Source: Entoloma clypeatum
Lineage: Eukaryota > Basidiomycota > Agaricomycetes > Agaricales > Entolomataceae
Length of the DNA: 64,000 bases
Assembly: GCA_963565915.1 (NCBI GenBank)
Contig: OY751495.1
Span: 1,178,001-1,242,000, forward strand
Reading direction: 5' to 3'
Every line of letters begins with the position of its first letter. Position 1 is the first letter of the stretch. The notes under the pieces were generated by a model that worked only from the letters and a program-made list of their open reading frames with translations, was not told where the DNA came from and did not search any database. The position numbers and the translations under genes are program-made. Below are positions 50,426 through 64,000 of the stretch, in pieces.

Positions 50426-52034
50426 CACGAACCGGGCGATGATCAATGACGGGGGCAGAGCGAGGGGAGGCGTAGTGGGAAGTGGTTGGCAGTGGTTACA
50501 TACTTAAAATTTTAAAGTTCAATGACTCGCTTCAGCGAGTTGAATCGGAGTTTGAATTGACTTGAAAAATCTTGAGTGTGCCAGCATAATGTGTCGTTGG
50601 TGCGAAGTCCGAACAGGTGCAACGCACCTTTTCGTTGCAAGGCTGGGAATTCCAGGACCATCAGGAAATTTCCCGATGGTGTCTCGATTCCCAACTTTCC
50701 CTGTCAGGGACCCCCTCAATCCCACAAGGGCCGGATTCCACCAGGTCCAATTTTGACTGGGCATTAAACATTACTTAAATCACCTAAACTACTTAAACTA
50801 CTAAACCAAATATTATGCCAGCTTTTGATTTTTTAAGTATGTTTAAAGGTTGTCCAAGCCCTGTAAGACACCTCAAGACATGTATAGAAATAATGACTTG
50901 AAACTACTTATACATTCTTAAACACACTTAAACTACCACTAGAAAATCTGAGAAAAAACATGATTTTAGTTTTAAGATGCTGACTTAGCTTAAATAACTT
51001 AAACTACTTAACTTTCTCTTTAAGTTAGTTTAAGTACCATTTAAGTAGTTTGATCTTTTCCTGATGGCCTTGGGGTTGTTCTATATCCTGGACCATGGTG
51101 AAGAGAGTGGATGGAGGATTGAAAAAAAAGACAGAGGAATTTTAGCAACTCAACGGCCAAGGTTACGAGGCGCGATGAGCACGCGCAAGGTTTTTTCGTG
51201 CACACACAATGAGGAAATGTTTACATCTATTAGGATGGCAAGCTAACGGGATGTGGGCACGCAGGAGAAATCGGCCGTGGGTATCCTTTCCCTTCTTCCT
51301 TGGAAACTTATCATCTGACAGTGGCAGGACTTTGCATGCCATTACCTCGATCTTAAGGTCCGAAGACGCCGATATCATATATGTGGATTTCTCTACAAAA
51401 GCTCTGAGGGGAATGAGGCACTTCTGGGGAATCGATAGTATTGTCTCGGTTGTCGGTTTATCTCCCCATTTTACCTGGGTACAACATGAGTAAAATAACC
51501 CCCTCTGGGGTTTAAATTGATTCAATCGGGTTATCCCCATGTTCTCGCGACTCATAACTTACGACCGTAAGTTACTCGTCTTACCCTTCGCACTGTTCGC
51601 TTAGGGCCTCTCATGACACCTCGGGGCCTCCGATGCAAAGGATGATACTTCAAGTTAGCCGTGATCTCCTGGGCAACATGCCAAATTCAGGGGTATGCAG
51701 GCAGAAGGAGCGGACTGGACCTGTATGTCGGGGTTATCAGTGGGAGACGAGTACTGATTATGCACTTTGACAGCTAGAGCTTGTATTCTAATCAGAAGAC
51801 ACTCCCCCGAATTCATTTCAACAACCCGTCTCAAACCCGTCTCCACAAAACACAAGGACGATGACCCCACACCGATGACCTCGGCAGCCCAATTTGTATC
51901 TTCTTGCACTGGCAGTAATTGATTCGTGCGAGGAACCTTGAAGCGGGATTCCTTTATTTCATCATTTGATTGCGCTGGCCTCCATTATATAAAGCACCTT
52001 TCGAGCTGAGACAACTGCTCTCCCCGCATCCACC
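50426..52034. other. Intergenic interval; TTAAGTAG-word cluster
   Basis: 50765-51055 is rich in ACTTAAACTACTTAA and its complement and may be a small inverted-word element. Elsewhere no gene is recognised. 51980-52034 is the transporter promoter: TATATAAA at 51986-51993, 42 bases before the ATG. Confidence 0.5.
51986..51993 (+). promoter_or_regulatory. TATA box of the sugar transporter gene
   Basis: TATATAAA 49-42 bases before the start codon, in a plausible core-promoter position. Confidence 0.5.
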
Positions 52035-54607
<2,573 letters not shown>

Positions 54608-55997
54608 ATATCGGTGATTGATACATGACGTGTCTGTTTTATTTTGCTTCTTGACGACGACGAAGTGTTATGATCTGATGATTTTCTTACTACATTCGAT
54701 GCTGTACAAATTCTTTCGCAGTTTAGAGATGATTAGACAATGATTAGAACCCCAAGAGCGGCGGACATTCCAATACCGAAGATCTGAAGATGCTCCTGGG
54801 TTTACCTGGTGCAATCTCTCAACGGTTGGCCCTCCTGAGCATCAAAGCAGCCGGCATAATCTGGATTTCGGAATTCAGACTAATTTTGATATGAAGGGAA
54901 GAGTGGCACCAGACCACTTACATGCCCAAGAAACAGACGGACAGCAATGATTCCCGCAATACAACCCGATATCTAGAATATTCTTCACGTTGCTCAAGCC
55001 GTGTCAAACCACTCGCACTTGACAGTGTCAGTCAAGTGTCAGTCTCGAGGTCCAAATTCTTGCCGAGAGCGGTGACTTCAGCCATTTGGAGCCTAGCTAA
55101 GGCGAAAGTGAGTTGTTATAGTACGGGTTGGAGAACAATTATCGCTGAAGAAGGCTCCACCAACCCGGGTGATGCATTTCAAACCTCTCCGACGGCACCA
55201 AAAATGCGCTCAGGTGCTCTTCAAAACTTATGGTGACCGCCTCTTCTTTCAGCGCCGTTTGTGACGAGGTCGGAGGAGTAAGTATTAGCAAGCAACCCCG
55301 AGCGCCAAACACCTCGTCATGCTCCACGACTCGATGTGCCATCTTTTATGGTTGCGTTGCCCATCGAAATTTGGAGGAACATCGCAAGCGACTGGTCTGT
55401 TGGTCAAGCCAAGGGTATACATTGCTGGTACGTTCTCCTCCTTTTTGCGTTTGGTTGCTCACTCGTCCAGGTCATTTTGACAAGGCTGCTCGCAGTAGGT
55501 ATCCTCTCCGCCCTCCCGACGTGGTGCTCACCGAAGAAGATGGTATAGCATTCAATGCTCAACGCCAACAGTGTGTTATCATTTATCCGTGATGAGGAAG
55601 GTTCATGTGAGGCCCTTCGCAGCGAGTCGATCAAAGCGAGCATTACGGAGGGACGCCGGGCACCGAAGTGGCATCGGAGTGTGTAGTCTCTCCTAACTTG
55701 AGGGCTGCCTGCAGTGACCAAACCGAAAGTTAGGGACGGCACGACGTAAGGATGCCAGGTCTTTGAATGAGAAGGGACAAAGTCTCAATCAGGTTCTAGA
55801 GCACACATCGGGGACTTTGTGCCTCTAATGAAGTTTGCAGATTTCCTGCGAGCAGGGCTCTAGGTGAACGAATCGAATGATTGGGGTCGTTTAGACAACG
55901 GTTCTAACGCCTTCCATGGTCTAAATTCAGTTAGCAGGTGCCTGCTGCATCAGGAAAAGCCCAAATGTGTAAATGAACCAAATGGAACATAAATAGC
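54608..55997. other. Downstream interval; F-box-like start only
   Basis: At 55348-55389 the plus strand reads MVALPIEIWRNIASDW, similar to the F-box start LPxEIWxxIA common in basidiomycete proteins, followed by a hydrophobic stretch (YVLLLFAFGCSLVQVILTRL) that could be membrane or intronic translation. The gene, if any, could not be assembled; nothing else recognised. Confidence 0.3.
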
Positions 55998-57235
55998 TAG
56001 ACTGGCCGCGGTCCGGTTCCGAACCCCGCGAACCCGGTTCGAACCCCGAACCGAACCCAGGGTTCGGGTTCATGTTCACCCTCGCCGTTGAACCGAACCT
56101 CCTTGGAGGTTCATGTTCGCTGGCTGGCCGAACACGAACCTGAGGTTCGAACCTTCCGAACCTGGTCTGGGGGCGGGGGAGGCAACGGCCCCAAATGTCG
56201 ATTCAAGAAACCCAATCTCACTTGCCATGTGTTAATCACATGATTGCATAACATTGCTTGTTGATCATGATCAACAAGCCATCTCCAACTCATCCCTGCC
56301 TCCGTCTCCCAGCCACCATATCCTTCCCAGGAGGTCAAGAAAGAGACCCCTCTGCTTCTAGCCCATTCCGGAGCGACATGAGGAACATCTGGAGGAAAAT
56401 TCGAACGTCGACGAAAATTTGGCGCTGAAAAGCGAAAACGCGAATGACTCGATTACGGACGCGATGTATGCTCTACAAGAGGCCTCTACAGGCACGAGAC
56501 ATGATGCCTATGAAGTAGAAGGACTCACGATAGCATCATGAGGCCGTTTTTGAGCAGTATAGGGCTTGAGGGGAAGGACAACTTTGGACAGCCAGAACAT
56601 GGCCAAAACCTCGCCGATTCGTCCCAAGTCTTTTTCAATCCCTGTTATACCTCTAATCGAACCCTCCAACGCCTAGAGCACCTACCCCTGCACCGCCGTT
56701 CCGACGAAAATAATTTTTTCGCCCACATCGCCGAATTTGGCCAATTTCGACTATAACTTTTGAACGCCGTTGCCCGGAACCATAAACCTATATATCTACA
56801 GAAAGCTCTCGACGAGCTCTTTCGGTTGGACCTAACGCCCACGAAATCCGTCGAGTGTACGCCCAGAAAATTGCGAAACATCGGCCAGCAGGGCAACACA
56901 CCATTTCCCCACGAGCACAGCCACCATTCGAAACTTCGACCAACAGCCACCACCTCTACGAGAGAAAGTCCGCACAAGGCAAATGTGGGGGCCCGCGCCC
57001 GGCGTGGTGGAGGGGGGGATACATAACAAGGTATATTACGATATTTTGAATGCACTGGCACAAAATGCTTTTTTTCGTGCCGAACCTACGTTCGAACCCG
57101 AACCTGAACCTCGCGAACCCGAACCTTGTGTTCAGGTTCGTGTTCGACCCCCACCCGCACCGAACCTTGAGGTTCATGTTCAGGTTCAGGCCGAATGAGG
57201 TCGAACCCGAACCGAACCGAACCCCGGCCAGTCTA
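55998..57235. mobile_element. hAT-type non-autonomous element (MITE), 1,238 bp
   Basis: Ends TAGACTGGCCG...CGGCCAGTCTA (terminal inverted repeat with few mismatches: TAGACTGGCCGCGGTCCGGTTC against TAGACTGGCCGGGGTTCGGTTC) and an exact 8-bp duplication TAAATAGC at 55990-55997 and 57236-57243, the size made by hAT transposases. Subterminal regions (56010-56165 and 57085-57225) consist of GAACC/GGTTCG words in both orientations, as in hAT transposase-binding arrays. Interior has no transposase, so it is mobilised in trans. Confidence 0.88.
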
Positions 57236-57737
57236 TAAATAGCACACTAATGGAACACAATTGATGTAAATCATATCAAATGAACACCATTGGTTCCAGT
57301 TGATCCATTTGATCCAAAAGAAAGTTTCAGGGATTTCACCTGTTCCATGCCTTTCCAATGGAACCAAATTAGCATCACTTTTGCTCAATTATATCTCACT
57401 GAACACATCATTAGCCTGTTATATGCACTTATAATAATCTCATCTCATGCCAGACAGAATAGAAAATTGATTGAAAGTGTATTGTATATGTAAAACGAGT
57501 GACATATAAAAATAAAAAAACGGTAAGAACGAGCTATGTCAACTAATCATCCATTCCCTCAAGAACCATGGAGTTGTTGGCAATGGTCGTGGCTGAGTGA
57601 GATTGTGCAACACTGTGAACAACAGTGTAAGTATGTTACACTTCACAGATCACTTACCTGACTTCTTTGTATGGGACTCGAGTGGGCTCTTCTCACAGAT
57701 AGTGGTCAGGAAGAGTTCATGTCCGCAATATAGGAGG

Positions 57738-58318
57738 CAAGAGGCAGCCGTTGGAGATGAGAGGGAGCTGTTGGGGGAACAGAGGGATAGACTGATGGCA
57801 GTTCGGGTTTGAACTGCGGTTCGCTGTGAAAAAACGGCTGTTGGGGGTGAGAGGAAGCCGTGGGCGACGACGGCCATAGGACACAAGAGGAGGCCGTTGG
57901 GGGTGAGAGGTAGCCATTGGGAGTGAGGGGAAGCTGTTGGGCATGTGAGGCCATATGGGATGAGAGCAAGCCATTGAGGGCGATGGGGCGAAAGATGGCC
58001 GTTGGGGGTGAGGGAAAACCATTGGCAATGAGAGCGGCTATTGGGGGCAAGAGACGTCTGTTGGGCACGCAAGAGAAGAGAGACGACCGTTGCGCATGGG
58101 AGGAGGGTGTTGGGGGTGAGAGATGGCCGTTGGGGATGAGAGGAGGACGTAGGGGACGAGAGGCAGCTGTTGGGTGTGAGAGGGAGCCGTTGAATGCGAG
58201 AGATGGCCGTCGGAGATGAGAGGCGGCCGTTGGAGGCGATAGGGAGCCGTTGGAGGTGAGAGACAGTTATTGGAGACGAGAGACGGCTGTTGGGCACGCG
58301 AGGGAGGGAAACGAGAGG
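57738..58318. repeat. 20-bp minisatellite array 3
   Basis: About 28 units of roughly 20 bp near GGCCGTTGGGGGTGAGAGGY, less regular than array 2. Same core GGCCGTTGG as arrays 1 and 2. The open frame 58594-57650 is an artefact. Confidence 0.9.
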
Positions 58319-58987
58319 TGTCAGAGGGAGAGAGAGAGATGGTGGTGGTTGGAGACGAGAGAAACACAGGCCAACATGCATCATATTACCGGGCGGAGTT
58401 TGAAACGACTTTGACGATGACATCAAACAAGACCACCTGCGTGTCGTAGCTATACGCCTACGGATGCTTGGCATCTGACAAGTACTTACAAAGATGAAAA
58501 ATGAGAATCCACCTCCTCCCTCATTTTGGAGCCCACACACTGGACGAATGGAGAAGCAGTAATGTCCTTGACCCGTGCAACATGTTCTGCACAAACACCT
58601 TTACCAACCGCCCCTTTAAAGCTTTAACCTTATATAAAATCATGCACTCTTAGTATGCCACTATGCTTAAATTGGTTATAAAATTCGGCTGTATCTACAT
58701 CTATGTTCAAATGAGATATAATTTATTGATAATGGAACAATACCATGTTCATGGGAGCACCAACCGGTCCATTTTGTCCACTGGGGATAATTTCGGTACA
58801 TGTGAATCTCATTGGTACCGATTTTACCATTTAGGTTTTTCCTGATGACTGCTGAGCGGGCTGCTACTGACCCCGGGCTGGAGGCGCTCGACAAGCAGTA
58901 GATGTGGTTCCAATTCAGAGGTGTTGATCAGGTGCATCATTATCTTCATCAAGACACACACCCTTGATGAAACTCAACTTACGTTAC
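58319..58987. other. Interval between minisatellite and element E
   Basis: No gene or element recognised; AT-rich in the middle. Confidence 0.45.
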
Positions 58988-59389
58988 TTTTACGGACTCT
59001 ACGGTATGAGGACCATGTCATATCTTTTACTTATCGGCCCGACTCGGCGCCCTCTTACGAACTTACTATGTCTAATGTCTACTTTTGCAACCTTCGATTC
59101 CCAGTCTGACTCATTACATTACTTCGTCATCCCCTTTAGTATACTTCGCTCCCGCGCTGACTCGCCTTCCGCAGTCAGCTTACTCACTGTACATAGCCTT
59201 CTGCAGTCACCTTACTCATGCGCACTGCCTTCCGCAGTACTGACTCATCCGCTACCGCCTATAGTCAGTACCTATATAAACCTCTTGTACTATAGTAGAT
59301 TCCTTAGATTTAGCAATCACTTTGCTCTTCGCCTTTCCACTTTCCTGCATACTCTGCCCGAACCTTGGAACGGTTTGTTAAGCATAACA
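58988..59389 (+). repeat. Element E 5' LTR, 402 bp
   Basis: TTTTACGG...AGCATAACA: the first dinucleotide is TT instead of TG, a point change at the terminus. TATATAAA near 59272; R word AGATTTAGCAA near 59306-59316. The self-priming site TTGCTAAATCT follows at 59392-59402. Confidence 0.9.
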
Positions 59390-59523
59390 AGTTGCTAAAT
59401 CTCGTTAGGTTCGCCCAGAGCGAAGAGAGCAACTACCAGACAAGTCAAGACATTGCGCTTCTTTGAAGACTTCACCAGTAACCCATTCAGCACGCCAGAA
59501 GCCCGACAGGAGGAGCTAAGTCC

Positions 59524-60648
59524 TTGAGACAGTATCGATTTTACACTCATCCCATCGAAGAACAACAGACCGAGTACAACCGCTGGGCACGAAACGAGAG
59601 ACTTGACCCCTTCTTGAGACCAACAGACGCGCAGGAACAGAGATTCCTTAGAGATTTACAGAGGAAATACTCTGAACGTTTTGCCACCGATTCCGCTGAC
59701 GAGTCCCCTGACGAATTTACTTTTGACTCCGCGCAGTCAGATATCGAACAGACGCCTAGAACAGGGACTCATTTTCAATCCTTACCTGTATCCCAAACCC
59801 CATCTTCATCCCAACAACACGACCCCTCTTCTCCTCCGCAGACTCTAGACATGGCAGAAGCTCCGGCTGTACAAACAATGGATACATCCAAGATCATCAA
59901 GGATCCTGGGATGTTCAAGGACAGATACACCTTTGCCGAGTGGTGGAAGGCCACCAAACTATACATCAGGTTCCAAAAGAGCCTCACAGACGATCAGAAG
60001 ATTCTTGCGGTACTATCCCGCATGATGGAAGGGTCCGGCAGACACTGGGCCAGTAACAAGTTAGACGCTCTTGCCATTGACAACGAGAACATCACCTGGC
60101 TAGGTTTTTCCGATGATATCGCCACACAATTCTCCATTGCCAACAAGTTGGTCGCTGCCAAAGCAAGACTCGAAGTCCTGAAACAAGAGAAACGCACTGT
60201 TGATCAATTCTTGGATGAATTTGAAGAACTCTTGAAACTGTCAAACCTTGGCGAAGAAACTGGGAAATACATCCTAGAGAAGAACATCAACCGCAGAATC
60301 TCTGAACAAGTGGCTAGTGATGGCAAGACGTACACTGATTACGCAAAGGAGATCCGAAACAAGGGACGACAGATGGAAGGACACACACTGGTCATCCGAG
60401 GTGGTGGCGACATGCGCACCGGATCGGGTACCACTTATGGTGGTCAGGGCAAAGCCATGGAGATCGACAAAGCAGGAGTAGCCCGTTGCTACAACTGTCA
60501 ATGCTTCGGTCATCTGGCTAAAGACTGTAGCGCTCCAAAGAAGAAAGATGGTCGCAAGTGTTTCAACTGTGACCAAGAAGGCCATATCACGCGCAACTGC
60601 CGCAAGCCAAAGAAGAACTCCGGAAGGGTTAGGAAGGTGTCCAACTAG
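59524..60648 (+). pseudogene. Element E gag, N-terminally rearranged
   Basis: Open frame to TAG 60646-60648. The region before EEQQTEYNRWARNERLDPF is joined to pre-gag sequence by a deletion, and an upstream TGA (59524 region) breaks the pre-gag frame. The first ATG in frame is MAEAPAVQT (59851). Gag domain and both knuckles are intact. The tail after VRKVS is deleted as in D; the -1 frame leads directly into RT. Confidence 0.78.
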
Positions 60649-63503
60649 GGGGAAATACATATCCTATGATGCAAAAGGAACAAGAGGAATTGGACGCATT
60701 CATTGACGAGGGTCTAGCAACAGGAAAGATCTGCCCATCCAAATCCCCTTATGCCTCCCCTTGCTTCTTCATCAACAAGAAGGATGGCTCCAAACGATTG
60801 GTACAAGATTACCACATCGTCAATAAATTCACAGTCAAAGACAAGGTCCCACTCCCACGAATATCCGATCTCTTGGACGTACTGAAAGATGCGGTCTACT
60901 TCAATAAAATGGACATCATGTGGGGCTATAACAACGTCTGGATTAAGGAGGGCAATGAATGGAAAGCTGCCTTTCTCACCAGTCGAGGATTGTTTGAACC
61001 ATTGGTCATGTTTTTCGGTCTTTGCAACTCCCCGGGAACGTTCTCCCGAATGATGGCTAGTCTATTCTGGGACCAGATCCGCCGACGTATCTGTGTGATC
61101 TACATGGATGACATCATGGTTATCGGGAAAACCAAGGAAGAACTCGCGCAAAACACCAAAGAAATCCTACAGATCCTATCGGACAATGATTTGTTCCTAA
61201 AGGAGAAGAAGTGTTTATGGGAAGTAACGAAATGTCCTATATTGGGATATGTGGTTGGTGAGGGACGTGTTGAGATGGAAACTGAGAAGGTGGATACAAT
61301 TCGAAACTGGCAAGCACCCACATCAAAAAAGGAAGTTCAGAAGTTCCTTGGATTTGCTAACTTCTATCAACGTTTTATTGAAGGATACTCAAACATCGCG
61401 AAACCTCTCACCACGCTCACAGGCAGTACGGCATTTACTTGGGGACCAACAGAGCAGCAAGCCTTTGAAGGTCTCATACGGGCAATTACATCGGCACCGG
61501 TCTTGGCATTACCGAAACCAGAGGGACAGTTCAGGGTTGAAACCAATGCATCGGGCTATGCAATTGGAGCAGTACTCTCTCAGAAGCAAGACGACAAATG
61601 GCACCCCATCGTGTTCTTGTTGCGGACCATGTCCACGGCCAAACAGAATTACGAGATATATGACAAGGAACTCCTGGCAGTCGTGGAAGCATTAAAAGAT
61701 TGGAGACACTATCTGCTTGAAGCCAGGGAACGTTTCGAGATCTTAACCGATCACAAGAACCTGGAATATTTCCGTCGTCCTCAGGACCTAAATCAACGAC
61801 AGCGATGCTGGAAAATGAAGTTACAGGACTATGACTTCGAATTACGGCATGTGCCCGGCAAGACTAATGCAAAAGCGGACATCCTGTCCCGCTTACCCTG
61901 GTATGAAGTGGAACTCGAACCACAGGACAGTGACCAAATGCTCAAGGAGGGACTATTCTTGAAACGGTTGGAATCAGAAGATGTGATACAAATGGAGATG
62001 TTCACAGAGGAACAATTCTTTGAAGGGGGTGAAACATCTGATTCCATCAAAATTGGAAACATGACAACCATTGAAAATCCATGGATCGCACGCATCAAGG
62101 GTTCAAACCGCATGGAGACAGAAGTAGCCCAGGGTCTGAAAAAGAATCCTTATTGGTATCAGCAGGAGAATGGGATCACCTATGCAGGAGAATGAGTCTA
62201 TGTCCCGCCAGACCCACAATTACGACAAGAATTGATGTTCGAGTCACACAATGCACCAGTGGCTGGACATCCAGGACAGTACCGGACACATGAACTCCTC
62301 ACTTGCACCTACTGGTGGCCTACCATACTGCATGATGTGAAGAAGTACGTGAAGGGTTGCGACACTTGTCAACGCAACAAGATTAACCGACAAAAACGAC
62401 ATGATCCGCTACATCCCCATGCAGCACCAAGTCACCCATGGGAAGACATAGGAATCGACGTTGTAGGACCGATACCAGAATCTAATAGAAAAAACGCAAT
62501 TCTAGTCATCACGGATAGACATTCAAAGATGCTTCACCTCGTTCCGACAACCGTGGAACTATCGGCTGAAGGATTAGCCAAGATCTATTGGGATCAGATA
62601 TGGAAGCTTCATGGGATCCCCAAGAAGATCATCAGTGATAGGGGACCGCAGTTCGCCGCGAAGTTCATGGAGATACTCTGCCGCATGTTAGGGATCAAGA
62701 GGAACCTGTCCACCGCATACCACCCACAGACTGATGGACAGGCCGAGCGATTGCATCAGGAAACGGAAGCGTTCTTACAAAACTTTGTCAACCATCTACA
62801 GGATGATTGGGCCGAATGGATCGCAATCGCAGAGTTCCAGTACAATGACAAAGAACATCAGGCGACGAAGCACACCCCATTCTACCTCAACTACAGTTTA
62901 CATCCGTGGAAGAGAGAGCTCGTGTTAGAAGATACCAATCCGGCTGCCAACGACTTCTTGAAAAAACTCAAACAGGCACGAGAAGAAGCCAATGCAGCGC
63001 TGAAACAAGCACAGGATCAGATGAAGAAGACAGTTGACACACGGCGAAGTCCGTCTCGGGACTACCACATCAGAGACAAGGTGTGGCTGGAAGGGACTAA
63101 CATCAGGACCGATCAACCCTCAAAGAAACTTGATGCACTCCGACATGGACCATTCAAAGTCCTAGAGAAGAAAGGAGCTAGCGCGTACCTTCTTGATCTT
63201 CCGAAGACTTGGAAGATGATTCACCCTGTGTTCAACGAGACCCTGTTGTCACCATATGAAACTCCGAAGTACGCCATCCAGAAAAAGAAACCAGCCCCTG
63301 ATCCGATCATCGTCAAAGGACGAGAAGAGTACCATGTGTCTACGATCCTAGACTCTCGAAAGTTCTGCGGAAAGATCCAGTACCTCGTCCAGTGGGAAGG
63401 ATATGGTCCAGAAGAGGACACATGGGAACCTTGAACTAATGTTCAGAACGCTCAAGATTTGATCTGTGATTTCCATCGGCAGAACCCGTCTCGTCCACAA
63501 TAA
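60649..63503 (+). pseudogene. Element E pol: RT-RNase H-integrase-chromodomain, no protease
   Basis: Frame from the gag overlap (GVQLGGNTYPM, -1 relative to gag), ATG at 60666. RT box YMDD at 61101-61112; RNase H begins ETNAS where the others have ETDAS, so the first RNase H Asp is Asn. TGA at 62193-62195 (GAA-CGA-GTC in A) and at 63432-63434 in the chromodomain, both CGA to TGA. Integrase keeps the finger and Asp, Asp, Glu (VITDRHSK, IISDRGPQFA, DGQAERLHQE). It ends at TAA 63501-63503. Confidence 0.92.
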
Positions 63504-63636
63504 AAGACGAGTTCTCAAAACCCATGGCAGTATCGACCTCATCAGTCAACCACACACCGAGTTCCCCGCTCTAGTCTTCTCCCTGCCCAATATAGCCACC
63601 CCATTCTTCTTTTACCTCTCAACCATCCTCACCGCC

Positions 63637-64000
63637 ATGTCAAACACCATCGTCACCTCCACCTCCACCACCGACATCAACCCCGCCATCGCCGCCCTTA
63701 TGAACGAAGCGCTCTCCATGAGAGACCAAATCCATGCCCTTGAAACTTCCCTCGCCAATCTCCTTCATCGCCAGATGAATATCCAACTTCATTCGTTGTC
63801 CAATCTCCCCGTCGCCCCGACTCCCGAAGAAAAACAGGTTCTCGGGAATTACACCAGCACCCTCGTCATTGAAAATCGACGCATTAGGCTGGCCATCAAA
63901 GGCCTTGAACTCGCCGTAGCCATCAACGAGGAGTTGATATATGATTGGAGCCTCAAGGAAAGTCCGAACTGGTCCGATCCCGGCAACAACGAGGGATGGG
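63637..64000 (+). CDS. Element E ORF3 (runs off the window)
   Basis: ATG 63637 (context GCCATGT) opens a frame that is intact to the last base, 121 codons. It is close to A and D but lacks their 1-bp deletion, and it aligns over its full length with the element C ORF3 (LSMRDQIHALETS; ENRRIRLAIKGLEL). Probably ends a few codons outside the window. Confidence 0.72.
   Translation, partial: MSNTIVTSTSTTDINPAIAALMNEALSMRDQIHALETSLANLLHRQMNIQLHSLSNLPVAPTPEEKQVLGNYTSTLVIENRRIRLAIKGLELAVAINEELIYDWSLKESPNWSDPGNNEGW

Larger units (their letters stand above)
58988..64000 (+). mobile_element. Ty3/gypsy element E, protease-deleted, runs off the window
   Basis: Member of the A/C/D/E family with a 402-bp 5' LTR, self-priming site, shortened gag, RT to chromodomain and ORF3; the 3' LTR is outside. 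It has the same protease deletion as D and in addition lost about 320 bp of the pre-gag/gag start. Apart from two TGA codons its pol is open. Confidence 0.93.

Noticed and set aside
49629..50507. Long open frames (245 and 252 codons) on both strands
   Set aside because: They run through the 20-bp minisatellite; the Pro/Cys or Gly/Arg-rich 20-residue periodicity is a translation of the repeat.
50512..50767. Overlapping short frames on both strands with Cys-rich starts
   Set aside because: Short, mutually overlapping, without motif or start context.
55336..55592. F-box protein gene
   Set aside because: Only about 12 residues resemble an F-box start; no exon structure could be continued, so left as an unsupported hint.
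57650..58594. 314-codon minus-strand frame
   Set aside because: Mostly minisatellite array 3; no domain, no codon signature.

Overview
The window looks like a transposon-dense, heterochromatin-like stretch of a filamentous basidiomycete genome, probably an agaricomycete. The evidence is one intact host gene with twelve 51-78 bp introns, chromodomain-bearing Ty3/gypsy elements, a LINE of the gag-like ORF1/ORF2 type, a copia element and a hAT-type MITE. No bacterial genes, CRISPR arrays, rRNA or tRNA genes were found. About 85% of the first 45 kb is retrotransposon, much of it nested.

Layout, left to right. 1-1943 (-): a LINE, ORF1 plus the first codons of ORF2. 1944-4957 (+): element A, a 5'-truncated gypsy (RNase H, integrase, chromodomain, small ORF3, 402-bp 3' LTR). 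4958-7493 (-): element B, gypsy gag-protease-RT, joined head to head at 7493/7494 to a second, inverted B copy (B', +). B' runs 7494-8768, is split by a copia element (8769-14548, TSD ATTAC), and resumes at 14549, ending in its LTR from 15812. 15.8-18.3 kb: palindromes, a CCAGTC-word cluster and a 20-bp minisatellite. 18333-25027 (-): element F, another chromodomain gypsy with an intact 299-codon Cys/His-rich ORF behind pol. 25.0-26.3 kb: pyrimidine-rich degenerate repeats. 27.2-39.4 kb: element G, an old gypsy whose gag is split by element C (28156-34719, TSD CATCG, identical LTRs) and whose integrase end is cut by element D (39408-45183, -). 45.2-52 kb: repeats, a solo LTR (47661-48414, TSD GACAA) and the second minisatellite array. 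52035-54607: an intact MFS sugar transporter. 55998-57235: a hAT-type MITE with TSD TAAATAGC. 57.7-58.3 kb: the third minisatellite array. 58988-end: element E (+), a relative of A and D.

How the parts work together. A, C, D and E belong to one gypsy family. Their genomic order is LTR, a self-priming site, an AUG-less open frame, gag (two zinc knuckles), protease-RT-RNase H-integrase-chromodomain, then a small ORF3 of unknown function. D and E have lost the protease, and A and D share two frameshift deletions, so a defective lineage seems to have been copied, presumably with proteins supplied in trans. Premature stops are mostly explained as CGA to TGA, as expected of CpG deamination in a methylated compartment. 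Insertion order is readable: B is older than A and the copia; G is older than C and D. The most interesting candidates are the self-priming sites in two gypsy families, the conserved 3' accessory ORFs, the protease-less lineage, the inverted B duplication, and the 20-bp minisatellite shared by three separate arrays.
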